11,501 bases of DNA from an uncultured Desulfuromonadales bacterium (GCA_945787295.1 CALZHQ010000087.1:1-11501), one strand, 5' to 3'. Positions 1-8,018 are shown, counted from the first letter of the stretch. The notes: generated by a model not told the origin, from the sequence alone. Numbers and translations are program-made.

Positions 1-99
1 CGCAGCGTTGTCCGTATCGGCGAAAGGGAGATCGATCTGCGGAAACTTGTTACGTCCAGTGCAGGAGCTTATAAGCTCCTGCACTGGTTTAAATGTTGA
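1..99 (+). other. Possible 3' end of an upstream gene (partial, unnamed)
   Basis: One plus frame is open from the window edge to a TGA at 97-99 and would encode about 32 residues, including a plausible IGEREIDLRKLV stretch. It would read straight through the palindrome at 56-87, which is unusual for a real gene end. A second frame stops at a TAA (72-74) inside the palindrome loop, and the true end could also lie outside the window. I cannot name a product, and the reading frame itself is uncertain. Confidence 0.2.
56..87 (+). terminator. Perfect 32-bp palindrome, probable terminator hairpin
   Basis: Two 13-nt arms (CCAGTGCAGGAGC and its exact complement) flank a TTATAA loop. TTT and an A/T-rich stretch follow. 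The shape fits a factor-independent terminator for a gene to the left, although the T tract is short. The whole sequence is self-complementary, so it could act in both directions or be a protein-binding site. Confidence 0.5.
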
Positions 100-152
100 G
101 CTGATTTTGACATTATTTTCAGCCCGTCCAGAGGCAAGGCAATGGGGACTTT

Positions 153-1115
153 ATGGAGTTCAAGGACTACTACAAAATTTTGGGTGTTGATCGTAAGGAC
201 AGTGCGAAAGAGATTAAAAAAGCCTACCGCAAGCTGGCCCGAAAATATCATCCTGATCTCAACCCGGCAGACAGTACTGCGGCAGCCAAATTTCAGGACA
301 TCAATGAGGCCAACGAAGTTCTGACCGATCCGGAAAAACGCAAGCAGTATGACCTCCTTGGTTCACAATGGCAACAGTACCAACAGAGCGGAGGAAAACC
401 TGAAGACTTCAACTGGAGCGAAAGAGCGGCAGCAGGACATCAGAACTACAGTTATCGAACGGTTAATCCCGAGGAATTTGAAGAGCTGTTTGGAGCTGGG
501 GGCGGTTTTTCGGAGTTTTTCACGAACCTCTTCGGTGGAGCTGACCGGCAAAAAAGTCACGGAGGTATGGCGGGGGAGAAATTCTACCAGCAGGGACAAC
601 CGAGACCTGGAGGAGATCTTGAGCATTCTCTTCAGGTCACTCTTCATGAGGCCTATCATGGCACTAAGCGGGTGTTGGAGTGGGAAGATGGTCGCAAAAT
701 TGATGTTAAAATCCCTCCCGGGGTCAATACTGGGTCACGGGTAAGGCTCAAGAGTCAGGGGCGCGCGGGGGCTGGCGGTGGACGCTCAGGAGATCTCTAT
801 CTTGCTATCGAAGTTCTGCCAGATAAGCGTTTTCTCCGCGACAACGACGATCTAAAGACCACGGTTTCTGCAGATTTGTTCACGATGTTGTTGGGCGGCA
901 AGCTCTCGGTTCCCGGTATCGACCGAACGGTGAGCCTGTCGATTCCGCCGGAAACCCGAAATGGCCGGGTATTTCGGCTTCGCGGATTAGGGATGCCTAA
1001 AATCAAGCATCCTGAACAACGCGGTGATCTTTATGTCACCGTAGAAACTGTTCTGCCAGAAAAGCTGACGGCTGAAGAGAGGGCCGTGGTTGAACAATGG
1101 AAGTCTATGCGCTAA
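153..1115 (+). CDS. cbpA: CbpA-type J-domain co-chaperone (DnaJ family, no zinc finger)
   Basis: A co-chaperone that stimulates the ATPase of DnaK and delivers unfolded clients; E. coli CbpA also binds curved DNA. The J domain spans about residues 4-70, with the essential HPD motif at 33-35. A short Gly/Phe-rich linker follows (about 113-130, GAGGGF and FGG). The two C-terminal substrate-binding beta domains lie at about 153-225 and 226-305. The four CxxCxGxG repeats of true DnaJ are absent, which puts it in the CbpA/type II class, and 320 aa is close to the usual size (E. coli CbpA 306). The ATG is preceded by GGGGA with about 4-nt spacing. The next gene encodes its modulator CbpM, 55 bp downstream on the same strand, so the two are probably co-transcribed. 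Confidence 0.93.
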   Translation: MEFKDYYKILGVDRKDSAKEIKKAYRKLARKYHPDLNPADSTAAAKFQDINEANEVLTDPEKRKQYDLLGSQWQQYQQSGGKPEDFNWSERAAAGHQNYSYRTVNPEEFEELFGAGGGFSEFFTNLFGGADRQKSHGGMAGEKFYQQGQPRPGGDLEHSLQVTLHEAYHGTKRVLEWEDGRKIDVKIPPGVNTGSRVRLKSQGRAGAGGGRSGDLYLAIEVLPDKRFLRDNDDLKTTVSADLFTMLLGGKLSVPGIDRTVSLSIPPETRNGRVFRLRGLGMPKIKHPEQRGDLYVTVETVLPEKLTAEERAVVEQWKSMR

Positions 1116-1170
1116 GCCTATCGTTCGTGGCCAGTTGGGTAATCCCGGCCCGACAGGCAAGGAGAAGGTC

Positions 1171-1557
1171 ATGAAGAAATACCCGATTGCTATATTTAGC
1201 AATAATCCTGAAGCTCACTTTGAATATCGGATTGTCGCCCGCATGGCAAGGGTATCAGAGGAGTTCATTCTCCAATGTGAGCACGAAGAATTGGTCACGG
1301 CGCATTCGATGCTGCATGGTGAAAAGGGCTTGACCCCTGAAGACGTCAGCAAACTTAAGCTCATCCGCCACTTACATCAAGATCTGGGCCTGTCCCTGGA
1401 TGCCGTAGATTTCGTGCTACGCTATCGGGAGCAAGTCCAGGCGCTGGAACGACAGCTCAATGAGTTGAAACAACAACTCCGCCAGAAAGATCAGGACCAT
1501 CAAGCCGAGATTCTGGAGCTTTGTCGCCGCTTGGCGCAGTTGACAGGTGAAGGATAG
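1171..1557 (+). CDS. cbpM: MerR-like chaperone modulator CbpM
   Basis: A 128-aa protein resembling the CbpM family. In E. coli, CbpM binds the J domain of CbpA and blocks both its DnaK stimulation and its DNA binding. Residues about 20-45 form a MerR-like helix-turn-helix (ARMARVSEEFILQC). Helices around GLTPEDVSKLKLIRHL and LGLSLDAVDFVL follow (53-85), then a charged Glu/Gln-rich coiled coil (about 83-122). The frame is open from an ATG at 1090 inside cbpA. I chose the ATG at 1171 because AAGGAG lies 6 nt before it and the protein then begins where the family begins. Its position directly after cbpA is the main support for the function; from sequence alone it could be a small MerR-type regulator. 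Confidence 0.82.
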   Translation: MKKYPIAIFSNNPEAHFEYRIVARMARVSEEFILQCEHEELVTAHSMLHGEKGLTPEDVSKLKLIRHLHQDLGLSLDAVDFVLRYREQVQALERQLNELKQQLRQKDQDHQAEILELCRRLAQLTGEG

Positions 1558-1592
1558 AGCCTGTAGTTGGGGGCAGTCATTTTTCTTACCGA

Positions 1593-1694
1593 TTATCTGA
1601 CACGAATATGTTCAACTCGAGAGATCGGACTGGGAAATTTTCTGATCAGTTCCGATAAGACACCCAACACCTCAATCTCCTGCGGTTCTTGCAT
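1593..1694 (-). CDS. Doubtful 33-codon ORF, possible gene remnant
   Basis: An ATG at 1694 opens a 33-codon frame starting MQEPQEIEVLGVLSELIRK and ending in SRVEHIRVR. The composition looks protein-like: alternating hydrophobic and charged residues compatible with a helix. The same frame is open upstream for another 36 codons, to a TGA at 1803-1805, with a His/Thr-rich stretch and no good start. The ATG has only a weak GGGA before it. It could be a very small protein, the 3' remnant of a decayed gene, or chance. I do not recognise the family. Confidence 0.2.
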   Translation of the reverse strand: MQEPQEIEVLGVLSELIRKFPSPISRVEHIRVR

Positions 1695-1870
1695 CGTTGT
1701 CCCAGGATGCGAATTGTGGAAGCCGGTTTTCGCTTGAAGGTGGGTCTTTAGGCCTTTACGACGACTGTCTGCACAACCCCATAATAATATGCGTTCCGTT
1801 TCTCAATCGTCCTGTCAAAATGCCTTTGAGGGAAATCTCAGCGGCAGGCAATGACACAATTTCGGGAAGC

Positions 1871-1892
1871 CTCCTCTCTAAAGAGAAGGGAG
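1871..1892 (-). terminator. Weak hairpin just after cls
   Basis: CTCCTCTC and GAGAagGGAG can pair around a TAAA loop with a two-base bulge, 13 nt beyond the cls stop codon. There is no T tract on the minus strand after it, so its role as terminator of cls is only suggested. Confidence 0.25.
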
Positions 1893-1904
1893 TTGCTTGT
1901 GATA

Positions 1905-3323
1905 TTACAAGTAGGGGGAAAAGAGCTTGCAGAATGAGTCCCTTAACCGCAGAGGAAGGGAGCGTTGATCGATCTCCTCGAGGCTGACTTGACGGGATTG
2001 CTCACGGCACTGGTCAAAATGTTCGATCAGTTCAGAGTTAATTTTACTGGCAAAGATTTCGACATTAAATTCAAAGTTAAGCCGTAAGCTACGGGGGTCG
2101 ATGTTGGCTGAACCGATCAGGGCATATTCGTCATCGATCAGCAGCAGTTTGCTGTGTACAAAGGGGGCTGGCTGATAATATATCTGCACATTGTGCTCGA
2201 GCAACTCAAACAGAAAGGCGCTGGTTGCCCAGCCCATATAGGGCAGGTTGTTATGTGCCGGCAGCAGGATTTCGACGCGTACCCCGCGCAGGGAAGCGGC
2301 ATTGATTGCCGCCAGTTGTGCGCGAGTCGGAATGAAATAGGGCGTCATGATGCGGATCCGTGATTTGGCACAGGCCAGTGCGCCGATCAGAATCCAGTTC
2401 AGTTTTTCGTGCGGTTCGTTCGGCCCGGCACTGATGCCACGGCAGCAGGCATCACCGGCGGCCGGTGGTATCGGCCAGCTCTTCGGTTTACGTTTTTCAT
2501 CGGTGGCAAAATGCCAGTCCTCCAGGAACGCGTCCCGCAATTGATTACAGATCGGACCTTCGAAGCAGAAATGCAGATCGATGATGCGGCGTGAGTTGTT
2601 TTTGATCATCGCCAGATGCTTGTCGCAGATGTTCATGCCGCCGGTAAAGCCGATCTTATTATCAACAACCAGTATTTTTCGATGGTTGCGCATGTTGAGA
2701 TACAGGCTGCGGGCCAAACTTGGTGGCATGAAGGTGGCAAACTGGATCTTGGTATTTTTCAACAAGTGGCGGACTTTGGCGAACGCATAATACTGGCCGA
2801 ATGCATCGATCATCACCCGGACATCAACCCCTCGTTCGGCCGCAGCGGCCAGTTCCTTGACGAACAGTTTGCCGGTGCGGTCGGCTTTGAAGATATAGCT
2901 GCAGAGGAACAGGGATTCTTCCGCGCTGCGGATCGCTTCGAGCATCGCCGGGTAGGCTTGTTCGCCATTGTAGAGGACTTTAATCGCGTTGCCGCAGATC
3001 AGCGGGCGACGGGTGACAGCATCGGAGAGTTTGATCAGCGCCTGGCTGGTGTCGGAGACCGGGAAGTTCTGCAGATCGGTATGGCTTGGCGGGGCATCGA
3101 CATTCAGCCAGTGCATCCCCTGGCCCTGTTCCTGAAGTTCTCGGGCCCGGGTGCGGATCCGGTTGACGCCGAGCAGCCAGTAGAACAGCGCGCCCAGTCC
3201 GGGTAAGGCGATGCAGGTGACGATCCAGCCGAGCGCAGCGCGCGGATCTCGCTTGGTCAGCAGGGCATGGCCGGCTGAGAGCAGTGAGGCTAGCCAGAAA
3301 AGGACCAGTAGCAGGGTCAGCAT
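1905..3323 (-). CDS. cls: Cardiolipin synthase (phospholipase D superfamily)
   Basis: A membrane enzyme that condenses phosphatidylglycerol, with PG or another alcohol donor, to cardiolipin in the inner membrane. The N-terminus has two hydrophobic segments (about 1-22 and 31-52), as in the PLDc_N domain of bacterial Cls. Two phospholipase D HKD motifs follow: H214-x-K216-x4-D221, then H390-x-K392-x4-D397, the latter followed by GSANIDPRS. Both catalytic sets are intact. The length of 472 aa matches bacterial cardiolipin synthases (about 480). The ATG is preceded by GAGGGGG. Codons for the C-terminal SPYL and the stop look normal. I cannot tell which paralogue class (ClsA, B or C) it belongs to, but length and two N-terminal membrane spans favour ClsA. 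The next gene upstream on this strand is the zinc-ribbon gene, 134 bp away. Confidence 0.93.
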   Translation of the reverse strand: MLTLLLVLFWLASLLSAGHALLTKRDPRAALGWIVTCIALPGLGALFYWLLGVNRIRTRARELQEQGQGMHWLNVDAPPSHTDLQNFPVSDTSQALIKLSDAVTRRPLICGNAIKVLYNGEQAYPAMLEAIRSAEESLFLCSYIFKADRTGKLFVKELAAAAERGVDVRVMIDAFGQYYAFAKVRHLLKNTKIQFATFMPPSLARSLYLNMRNHRKILVVDNKIGFTGGMNICDKHLAMIKNNSRRIIDLHFCFEGPICNQLRDAFLEDWHFATDEKRKPKSWPIPPAAGDACCRGISAGPNEPHEKLNWILIGALACAKSRIRIMTPYFIPTRAQLAAINAASLRGVRVEILLPAHNNLPYMGWATSAFLFELLEHNVQIYYQPAPFVHSKLLLIDDEYALIGSANIDPRSLRLNFEFNVEIFASKINSELIEHFDQCREQSRQVSLEEIDQRSLPLRLRDSFCKLFSPYL

Positions 3324-3457
3324 GAACCCCCTCGAGGTAAAAGAGAAGAACTGAGCGTTTTCAAGAGGTTAGCAGATAAGAGGGGGGAAGTCCAGAAGTC
3401 GGAGGTCGATTGTGGCAGCCGTCGCGGCACCAGCTCGGGCACCGCGGCAGCGATCAG

Positions 3458-3790
3458 TCAGCGTAGCGAGGTGCCGCAGCGGGCACAGGTCAGAACCGTA
3501 TTGGTAGAGATTTTGTCACCACAGGTCGGGCAGTTGAACCAATGGCGGCAGAAGCGGCACTGCTGTTCCGAAAGCCCCTGTTTCTTTTTACATTTCGGAC
3601 AGCGGCGGTACATTTTTCGATTTTTCAGGTAATCCTCAAAAAACAGCCCGCAGCGTGGGCACTCGCTGGTTCCCGGTTTATGGATGATCGCTTCGCAGCC
3701 GGGGATCGGGCACTTGATTACGGTCTTGCAGTTGCTGCACCAGTACTCGCCTTTGAGGGGTTCGCTGCAGCTGGGACATTTTTTGGCCAT
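3458..3790 (-). CDS. Small protein with four predicted zinc ribbons
   Basis: A 110-aa protein with 16 cysteines in eight pairs: 5/8, 18/21, 27/32, 44/47, 64/67, 78/81, 87/90 and 102/105. Seven pairs are CxxC and one is CxxxxC. Taken two by two they make four consecutive zinc ribbons, like the double zinc ribbon (DZR) family repeated. There is no signal peptide or membrane segment, so it is probably cytoplasmic. Lys/Arg-rich linkers (about 55-71) could contact nucleic acid or a protein partner. The ATG has GGAG 8 nt upstream. It is transcribed divergently from the duplicated-domain protein at 3959, and both have good promoters in the shared 168-bp spacer. Function is unknown; zinc-ribbon proteins of this type serve as scaffolds or nucleic-acid binders, which is only an analogy here. 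Confidence 0.8.
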   Translation of the reverse strand: MAKKCPSCSEPLKGEYWCSNCKTVIKCPIPGCEAIIHKPGTSECPRCGLFFEDYLKNRKMYRRCPKCKKKQGLSEQQCRFCRHWFNCPTCGDKISTNTVLTCARCGTSLR

Positions 3791-3815
3791 GGTCTACTCC
3801 GTCATTTTTCATGAT

Positions 3816-3834
3816 TGCCATACCCTGGATGGCA
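3816..3834. promoter_or_regulatory. Inverted repeat near the zinc-ribbon gene transcription start
   Basis: TGCCAT and ATGGCA flank a 7-nt spacer. The repeat begins right at the expected start point of the minus-strand promoter at 3842-3870, so it lies at about +1 to +20 of that transcript. It could be an operator or a 5' UTR hairpin. The arms are only 6 nt, so chance is possible. Confidence 0.3.
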
Positions 3835-3841
3835 GTCTTTA

Positions 3842-3870
3842 ATCATAATCGACAGAACGACGATTGCCAA
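3842..3870 (-). promoter_or_regulatory. Sigma70-like promoter for the zinc-ribbon gene
   Basis: Read on the minus strand: -35 TTGGCA, exactly 17 nt, then -10 TATGAT, each one mismatch or close to consensus. The predicted start near 3835 gives a leader of about 45 nt to the ATG at 3790. Confidence 0.6.
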
Positions 3871-3886
3871 GAAGAAGAGTCGCCAC

Positions 3887-3915
3887 TTGTATCAGATTGC
3901 AGTTGCTGCTATGAT
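3887..3915 (+). promoter_or_regulatory. Sigma70-like promoter for the gene at 3959
   Basis: -35 TTGTAT, 17 nt, -10 TATGAT. The predicted start near 3922 gives a leader of about 37 nt. It is divergent from the promoter at 3842-3870, and the two -35 boxes are only 16 bp apart, so one bound factor could affect both genes. Confidence 0.5.
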
Positions 3916-3958
3916 TCCTTAGTGGGCTTTAATCTGCTAAGGATAGGAGTAATAGACG

Positions 3959-4411
3959 ATGGGAAATGATCTTCAGGTGGAAAAGCGTCAGGAGCAAGTC
4001 AGTTTGTTCATGGCTGATGGGGTCGTTCTGGAGGCGACGGTCTTTCTGGCCCTATATGCGATGCATCATTCAGGAGCGCAGAGGGTCATCGATCTGTTGC
4101 TCGAAGATGATCCTTTTCTGCCGGCTAAGGCCGGCAGTGGCGATTTTCACTTGGTGCGCAAAGGGATGATCAGCCATCTGCGCTGTCAGGTTGAACTGGA
4201 GAAGGATCTGGAGTATGTCGAACGGCAGGTCAAGATCAGTTTTCCTGGTGGAGAGGTCCTGCAGGGAGTGGTCAAAATGGATCTGCCGGCGCGTTCGGCA
4301 CGGCTGACCGATTATATCAATGGTGGCAACGAATTTTTCCCGCTCTTTTCCGGCGATAATGCTTATTTGGTCAACCGTAGCCTGGTCCGGGATCTGGTGC
4401 TGGTCGATTAG
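3959..4411 (+). CDS. Uncharacterised protein with an apparent tandem domain duplication
   Basis: A 150-aa soluble protein with no signal peptide or membrane span. The two halves resemble each other. Residues 14-75 (VSLFMADGVVLEATVF ... FLPA ... HLVRKGMISHLR) align with 91-149 (VKISFPGGEVLQGVV ... RLTDYIN ... FFPLFSG ... YLVNRSLVRDLV). Shared features are a strand with G-x-VL, an R-x-D-x-[LI] helix, an F-x-P turn and a final [HY]LV-[RN][KR] strand. The second half has the RLxDYIN...FFPL pattern I associate with DUF6812-type small beta domains; this is recalled, not searched. AGGAG lies 9 nt before the ATG. A strong terminator follows the stop. No function can be assigned; the divergent zinc-ribbon neighbour is the only context. 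Confidence 0.78.
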   Translation: MGNDLQVEKRQEQVSLFMADGVVLEATVFLALYAMHHSGAQRVIDLLLEDDPFLPAKAGSGDFHLVRKGMISHLRCQVELEKDLEYVERQVKISFPGGEVLQGVVKMDLPARSARLTDYINGGNEFFPLFSGDNAYLVNRSLVRDLVLVD

Positions 4412-4441
4412 ACTGTTCGCGGATCACTGGCTATAAATTAA

Positions 4442-4476
4442 GAAGGCCAGTCCCTTGGGGGCTGGCCTTCGTTTTG
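4442..4476. terminator. Bidirectional factor-independent terminator
   Basis: A perfect 9-bp stem pairs GAAGGCCAG (4442-4450) with CTGGCCTTC (4462-4470). A further CCC/GGG pairing is possible inside the loop. GTTTTG follows on the plus strand, and TTAATTT follows after the stem on the minus strand. It lies between two converging genes (ending at 4411 and 4508), so it probably ends both transcripts. Confidence 0.85.
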
Positions 4477-4507
4477 CTGGCAAGTCTTTCAGTTGCAGCG
4501 AAGAACG

Positions 4508-4900
4508 TTATTTGTCTTGTTCGAGCTTCGCTGTCATCTGCGGGTTGTCACGCTTCATCACGAACAGATAGCTTTCTTTGAGCTTTTTGGTGAAGAAAGT
4601 CCCGATCCACAGTGGGCTCCAGACGACTCCAGCCATCAACCAACGCTTCATCGCGCCGGAATCGGTTTTGTCAGCTTTGATTGTCAGATCGACCGGCTCA
4701 TAACCTTGCTGGGCGATAGTGACCTGATGCTGACTGCCAGAGCTTAGTGCATAGTCATAGCTGACCGGGGTTTGCCCGACCTCTTTGCCATCGATAATGA
4801 CCATTGCTCCTGGCGGTTCGGATTTGATGAGTGCCTGATGGGGGGCACAGGCGCACAGGAATGTGCACAGAACGATGAGGGTGATCAGTTTACTTTTCAT
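4508..4900 (-). CDS. PEGA-domain lipoprotein
   Basis: A 130-aa predicted lipoprotein. The N-terminus is a signal peptide (MKSK then a hydrophobic run 5-15) ending in a lipobox-like LCAC, with the lipidated cysteine probably at C18. Residues about 26-75 match the PEGA repeat: SEPPGAMVIIDGKEVGQTP, then a PVSYDYAL...HQVTIAQQGYEP stretch of the surface-layer beta fold. A hydrophobic stretch (about 86-103, WLMAGVVWSPLWIGTFF) follows and could be a membrane-associated helix. The tail is charged. PEGA proteins are typically cell-envelope proteins of unknown binding partner. GGAG lies 8 nt before the ATG. The gene converges on the terminator at 4442 and has its own candidate promoter. Cysteine at lipobox position -2 is unusual. 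Confidence 0.82.
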   Translation of the reverse strand: MKSKLITLIVLCTFLCACAPHQALIKSEPPGAMVIIDGKEVGQTPVSYDYALSSGSQHQVTIAQQGYEPVDLTIKADKTDSGAMKRWLMAGVVWSPLWIGTFFTKKLKESYLFVMKRDNPQMTAKLEQDK

Positions 4901-5018
4901 TTAGGTTCTCCTTTGCTGAACCGACGTGCCAGCGAATATTTGTAACTTGCAATGCTTATGCCGTTTGGCTGATTTTGAAAGTTAGAAAATCCAACGGGTA
5001 GCAGATCTTATTTGCGGT

Positions 5019-5047
5019 GATATAACAGGAAGATAAGATGTTGTCAT
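5019..5047 (-). promoter_or_regulatory. Candidate promoter of the PEGA lipoprotein gene
   Basis: Minus strand: -35 ATGACA, 17 nt, -10 TATATC. The predicted start near 5012 would leave a leader of about 110 nt to the ATG at 4900. It sits in the 234-bp gap after uvrA, where I see no strong uvrA terminator, so read-through from uvrA is also possible. Confidence 0.35.
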
Positions 5048-5134
5048 GAATTTCTGATAACTTATCGACCGATGCTGCAAAAGCCTTAAGAGTTGTTTTT
5101 GCGACAGTATTTGCCAGGCTGTGCAGTTTTTGCG

Positions 5135-7993
5135 TCAGCTTTCAGCCAGCGGTACTAAATCCTGCACGCCTGTCTCGGTGGTATCGCCAAGGTAGCCGCG
5201 TAAAAACTGGCCGGTATAGGAACCGGTGACGAGCGCAACCTGCTCAGGGGTTCCGGCAGCGATCACTTCTCCGCCACGACTGCCCCCTTCCGGGCCGAGG
5301 TCGATGATGTAGTCAGCGGTTTTGATCACATCCAGGTTGTGTTCGATGACCACCACCGTATTGCCGGTTTCGACCAGCCGGTTGAGCACTTCGAGCAGCT
5401 TGTGGATATCGGCGAAATGCAGGCCGGTGGTCGGCTCGTCGAGAATATAGATGGTTCGCCCCGTGGCCCGCTTGCCTAGCTCGCGGGCCAGTTTGACCCG
5501 CTGTGCCTCACCGCCAGAGAGGGTGGTGGCACTCTGGCCCAGTTTGATATAACCGAGGCCGACATCCCGGACCGTCTGCAGTTTGTTACTGATTTTCGGG
5601 ATGTTTTCCAAAAAAAGGCTCGCCTGGTTGACGGTCATGTTCAGCAGATCGGCAATGCTTTTCCCTTTGTACTTCACTTCCAGGGTTTCACGGTTGTAAC
5701 GCGCCCCTTTACAGATCTCGCACTGGACATAGACATCGGGCAGAAAGTGCATTTCAATCTTGATGATGCCGTCGCCGCTGCAGGCCTCACAGCGACCCCC
5801 CTTGACGTTGAAGGAAAAGCGTCCCGGTTTGTAACCGCGGATCTTGGCTTCCGGCAGCTGGGCGAACAACTCGCGGATATCGGTAAAGACCCCGGTGTAG
5901 GTGGCCGGGTTGGAACGTGGGGTGCGGCCGATCGGCGACTGGTCGATGTCGATGACCTTATCGAGCAACTCCAGCCCGCGAATTTCCTTGACCGGTCCGG
6001 CCTTTTCCCGGTTTTTGTGCAGCCGCTGCGCGAGGGCTTTGTAGAGGGTTTCGATCACCAGTGACGACTTGCCCGATCCGGATACGCCGGTGAAGCAGGT
6101 CAGCACCCCGAGGGGAATTCTGACATCGATATTCTGCAGGTTGTTGGCCCGGGCGCCGACGATTTCCAACCAACGCTCAGTCTGGCGACGTTCGCTCGGG
6201 ATCATGATCTGCCGTTGGCCGGAAAGGTACTGACCGGTCAATGATTCCGGCACCGCCATGATCTGCTCGGGGGTGCCTGCCGCAACCACCTCGCCTCCAT
6301 GTATCCCGGCTGCCGGACCCATGTCGATGACGTGATCGGCGGCGGCGATGGTCTCTTCATCATGCTCGACCACCAGCACCGTGTTGCCAAGATCGCGCAA
6401 CCGTTTCAGGGTGGTCAGCAAGCGCTGGTTGTCGCGCTGGTGCAGGCCGATCGAGGGTTCGTCAAGGATGTAGAGCACGCCCATCAGTGAAGAGCCGATC
6501 TGGGTTGCCAGACGGATCCGCTGGCCTTCCCCGCCGCTCAAGGTGCCGGCGCTGCGGTCCAGGGTCAGATAGCCGAGGCCGACGTGGGACAGAAACGAGA
6601 GCCGTTCGCGGATCTCTTTGAGAATCCGCCGGGCGATCTCTGCCTGTTTGGCCGGCAGCTGCAGTTCGGAGAAGAAAACTTCCGCATCGGCAATCGCCAT
6701 GGCGCAGGCGTCGCGGATGTTTTTCCCCGCCACCGTGACATGCAGCGACTCCGGGCGCAGCCGCGCCCCTTCGCAGGTCGGGCAGGGGATCACGCTCATG
6801 AAACGTTCCAGGGTTTCCCGCACCCCATCGGAGTCGGTCTCCCGGTAGCGGCGTTCCAGGTTTGTAATGACCCCTTCAAACGGCTTTTCGTAAAAGTGCC
6901 GGCGCTCCCCCTGGTCGTAGAAGAAGCGCACGTTTTCTTCGCCCGAACCGTAGAGGATGATCTTCTGCAGCGGCTCCGGCAGTTGGTTGAACGGCTTGCG
7001 GATATCGAATTCGTAGTGCATCGATAGCGCTTCGAGCAGCGCCTGATAGTAGTAGCCGGTCCGGCTGTCCCAGGGCAGGATGGCCCCGTCACGCAGGCAG
7101 AGTTCCGGGTTGGGAACCACCTGCTCCGGGTCGAAATAGTTGCGGGTTCCGAGGCCGCTGCAATCGGGGCAGGCCCCGTGCGGGTTGTTAAAGGAGAACA
7201 TCCGCGGTTCAATATCTGGGTAGGAGAGGCCGCAGTCGATACAGGCATGTTGGGCGGAGAAGACCTTGCTCTCTCCGCCCGGGATCTCTACCCGCACCAG
7301 CCCGTCAGCCAGGCGCAGCGCGGTTTCGATCGAATCGGCCAGCCGCGACTCGATGCCTGCTTTGACCACCAGCCGATCGACGACCACTTCCAGGGTGTGT
7401 TTCTTCTGCTTGTCGAGCTCGATCTTTTCTCCCAGCTCATGCATTTCGCCGTCGATGCGGATCCGCACAAAGCCGTCGGCTTGCAGTTGAGCCATCTCCT
7501 TGCGGTATTCCCCTTTGCGCTGACGGACGATCGGTGCCATCACCAGCAGTTTGCTTTTTTCCGGAAACTGCATCACCCGGTCGACCATCTGTTCGACGGT
7601 CTGCGAGCTGATCTGCTGGCCGCAGCGGTGGCAGAGGATCTGACCGACCCGGGCATACAGCAGGCGCAGGTAGTCGTAGATTTCGGTGACCGTTCCGACC
7701 GTCGAGCGCGGGTTCTTCGAGGTGGTTTTCTGCTCGATGGAGATGGCAGGGGACAAACCGTCGATCTGGTCGACATCCGGTTTTTCCATCTGCTCGAGAA
7801 ACTGCCGGGCGTAGGCGGAGAGGCTTTCAACGTAGCGACGTTGGCCTTCGGCGTAGATGGTGTCAAACGCCAGAGTACTCTTCCCCGAGCCGGAAACCCC
7901 GGTGATGACCACCAGTTGGTCGCGCGGGATATCGATATCGATGTTTTTCAGGTTATGTTCGCGGGCCCCGCGGATTTTTATTTTATCAATCAT
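5135..7993 (-). CDS. uvrA: Excinuclease ABC subunit A
   Basis: The damage-recognition ATPase of nucleotide excision repair; it loads UvrB onto lesions. The protein has two ABC ATPase modules. Walker A motifs are GVSGSGKS at 32-39 and 636-643. Signature motifs are LSGGEGQR (485-492) and LSGGEAQR (825-832). Walker B LDEP has D511/E512 and D852/E853. Zinc-module cysteines are C251/C254 with C275/C278, and C735/C738 with C758/C761. The UvrB-interaction insert occupies about 131-245. The length of 952 aa is typical (E. coli 940), and all key motifs are intact. No good Shine-Dalgarno precedes the ATG at 7993. The pdxA stop is only 25 bp upstream, so translation may depend partly on coupling to pdxA. 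No SOS box is obvious just upstream. Confidence 0.97.
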   Translation of the reverse strand: MIDKIKIRGAREHNLKNIDIDIPRDQLVVITGVSGSGKSTLAFDTIYAEGQRRYVESLSAYARQFLEQMEKPDVDQIDGLSPAISIEQKTTSKNPRSTVGTVTEIYDYLRLLYARVGQILCHRCGQQISSQTVEQMVDRVMQFPEKSKLLVMAPIVRQRKGEYRKEMAQLQADGFVRIRIDGEMHELGEKIELDKQKKHTLEVVVDRLVVKAGIESRLADSIETALRLADGLVRVEIPGGESKVFSAQHACIDCGLSYPDIEPRMFSFNNPHGACPDCSGLGTRNYFDPEQVVPNPELCLRDGAILPWDSRTGYYYQALLEALSMHYEFDIRKPFNQLPEPLQKIILYGSGEENVRFFYDQGERRHFYEKPFEGVITNLERRYRETDSDGVRETLERFMSVIPCPTCEGARLRPESLHVTVAGKNIRDACAMAIADAEVFFSELQLPAKQAEIARRILKEIRERLSFLSHVGLGYLTLDRSAGTLSGGEGQRIRLATQIGSSLMGVLYILDEPSIGLHQRDNQRLLTTLKRLRDLGNTVLVVEHDEETIAAADHVIDMGPAAGIHGGEVVAAGTPEQIMAVPESLTGQYLSGQRQIMIPSERRQTERWLEIVGARANNLQNIDVRIPLGVLTCFTGVSGSGKSSLVIETLYKALAQRLHKNREKAGPVKEIRGLELLDKVIDIDQSPIGRTPRSNPATYTGVFTDIRELFAQLPEAKIRGYKPGRFSFNVKGGRCEACSGDGIIKIEMHFLPDVYVQCEICKGARYNRETLEVKYKGKSIADLLNMTVNQASLFLENIPKISNKLQTVRDVGLGYIKLGQSATTLSGGEAQRVKLARELGKRATGRTIYILDEPTTGLHFADIHKLLEVLNRLVETGNTVVVIEHNLDVIKTADYIIDLGPEGGSRGGEVIAAGTPEQVALVTGSYTGQFLRGYLGDTTETGVQDLVPLAES

Positions 7994-8018
7994 TGTTTTC
8001 TACACTTTGGAAAGAGGT

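Larger units (their letters stand above)
1558..1904. other. 347-bp interval without a confident gene
   Basis: This stretch lies between the converging cbpM and cls genes. It has no convincing ribosome binding site plus ORF, no tRNA-like fold and no strong T-tailed hairpin after cbpM. A plus-strand frame (1697-1987) runs into the 3' end of cls in antisense and looks non-coding. The only coding-like signal is a minus-strand frame open from 1802 to 1593, described separately. The interval may be decayed sequence. Confidence 0.5.

Noticed and set aside
107..112. Perfect TTGACA -35 hexamer upstream of cbpA
   Set aside because: No acceptable -10 box occurs 16-18 nt downstream, so I did not call a promoter.
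1090..1170. Upstream ATG extending cbpM by 27 codons into cbpA
   Set aside because: The extension resembles no CbpM N-terminus, whereas the ATG at 1171 has a well-placed AAGGAG.
1697..1987. 96-codon plus-strand frame after cbpM
   Set aside because: No Shine-Dalgarno, odd composition, and its end is antisense to the 3' end of cls.
2616..3206. 196-codon plus-strand frame opposite cls
   Set aside because: It is antisense to the first HKD half of cardiolipin synthase, with no ribosome binding site and no domain.
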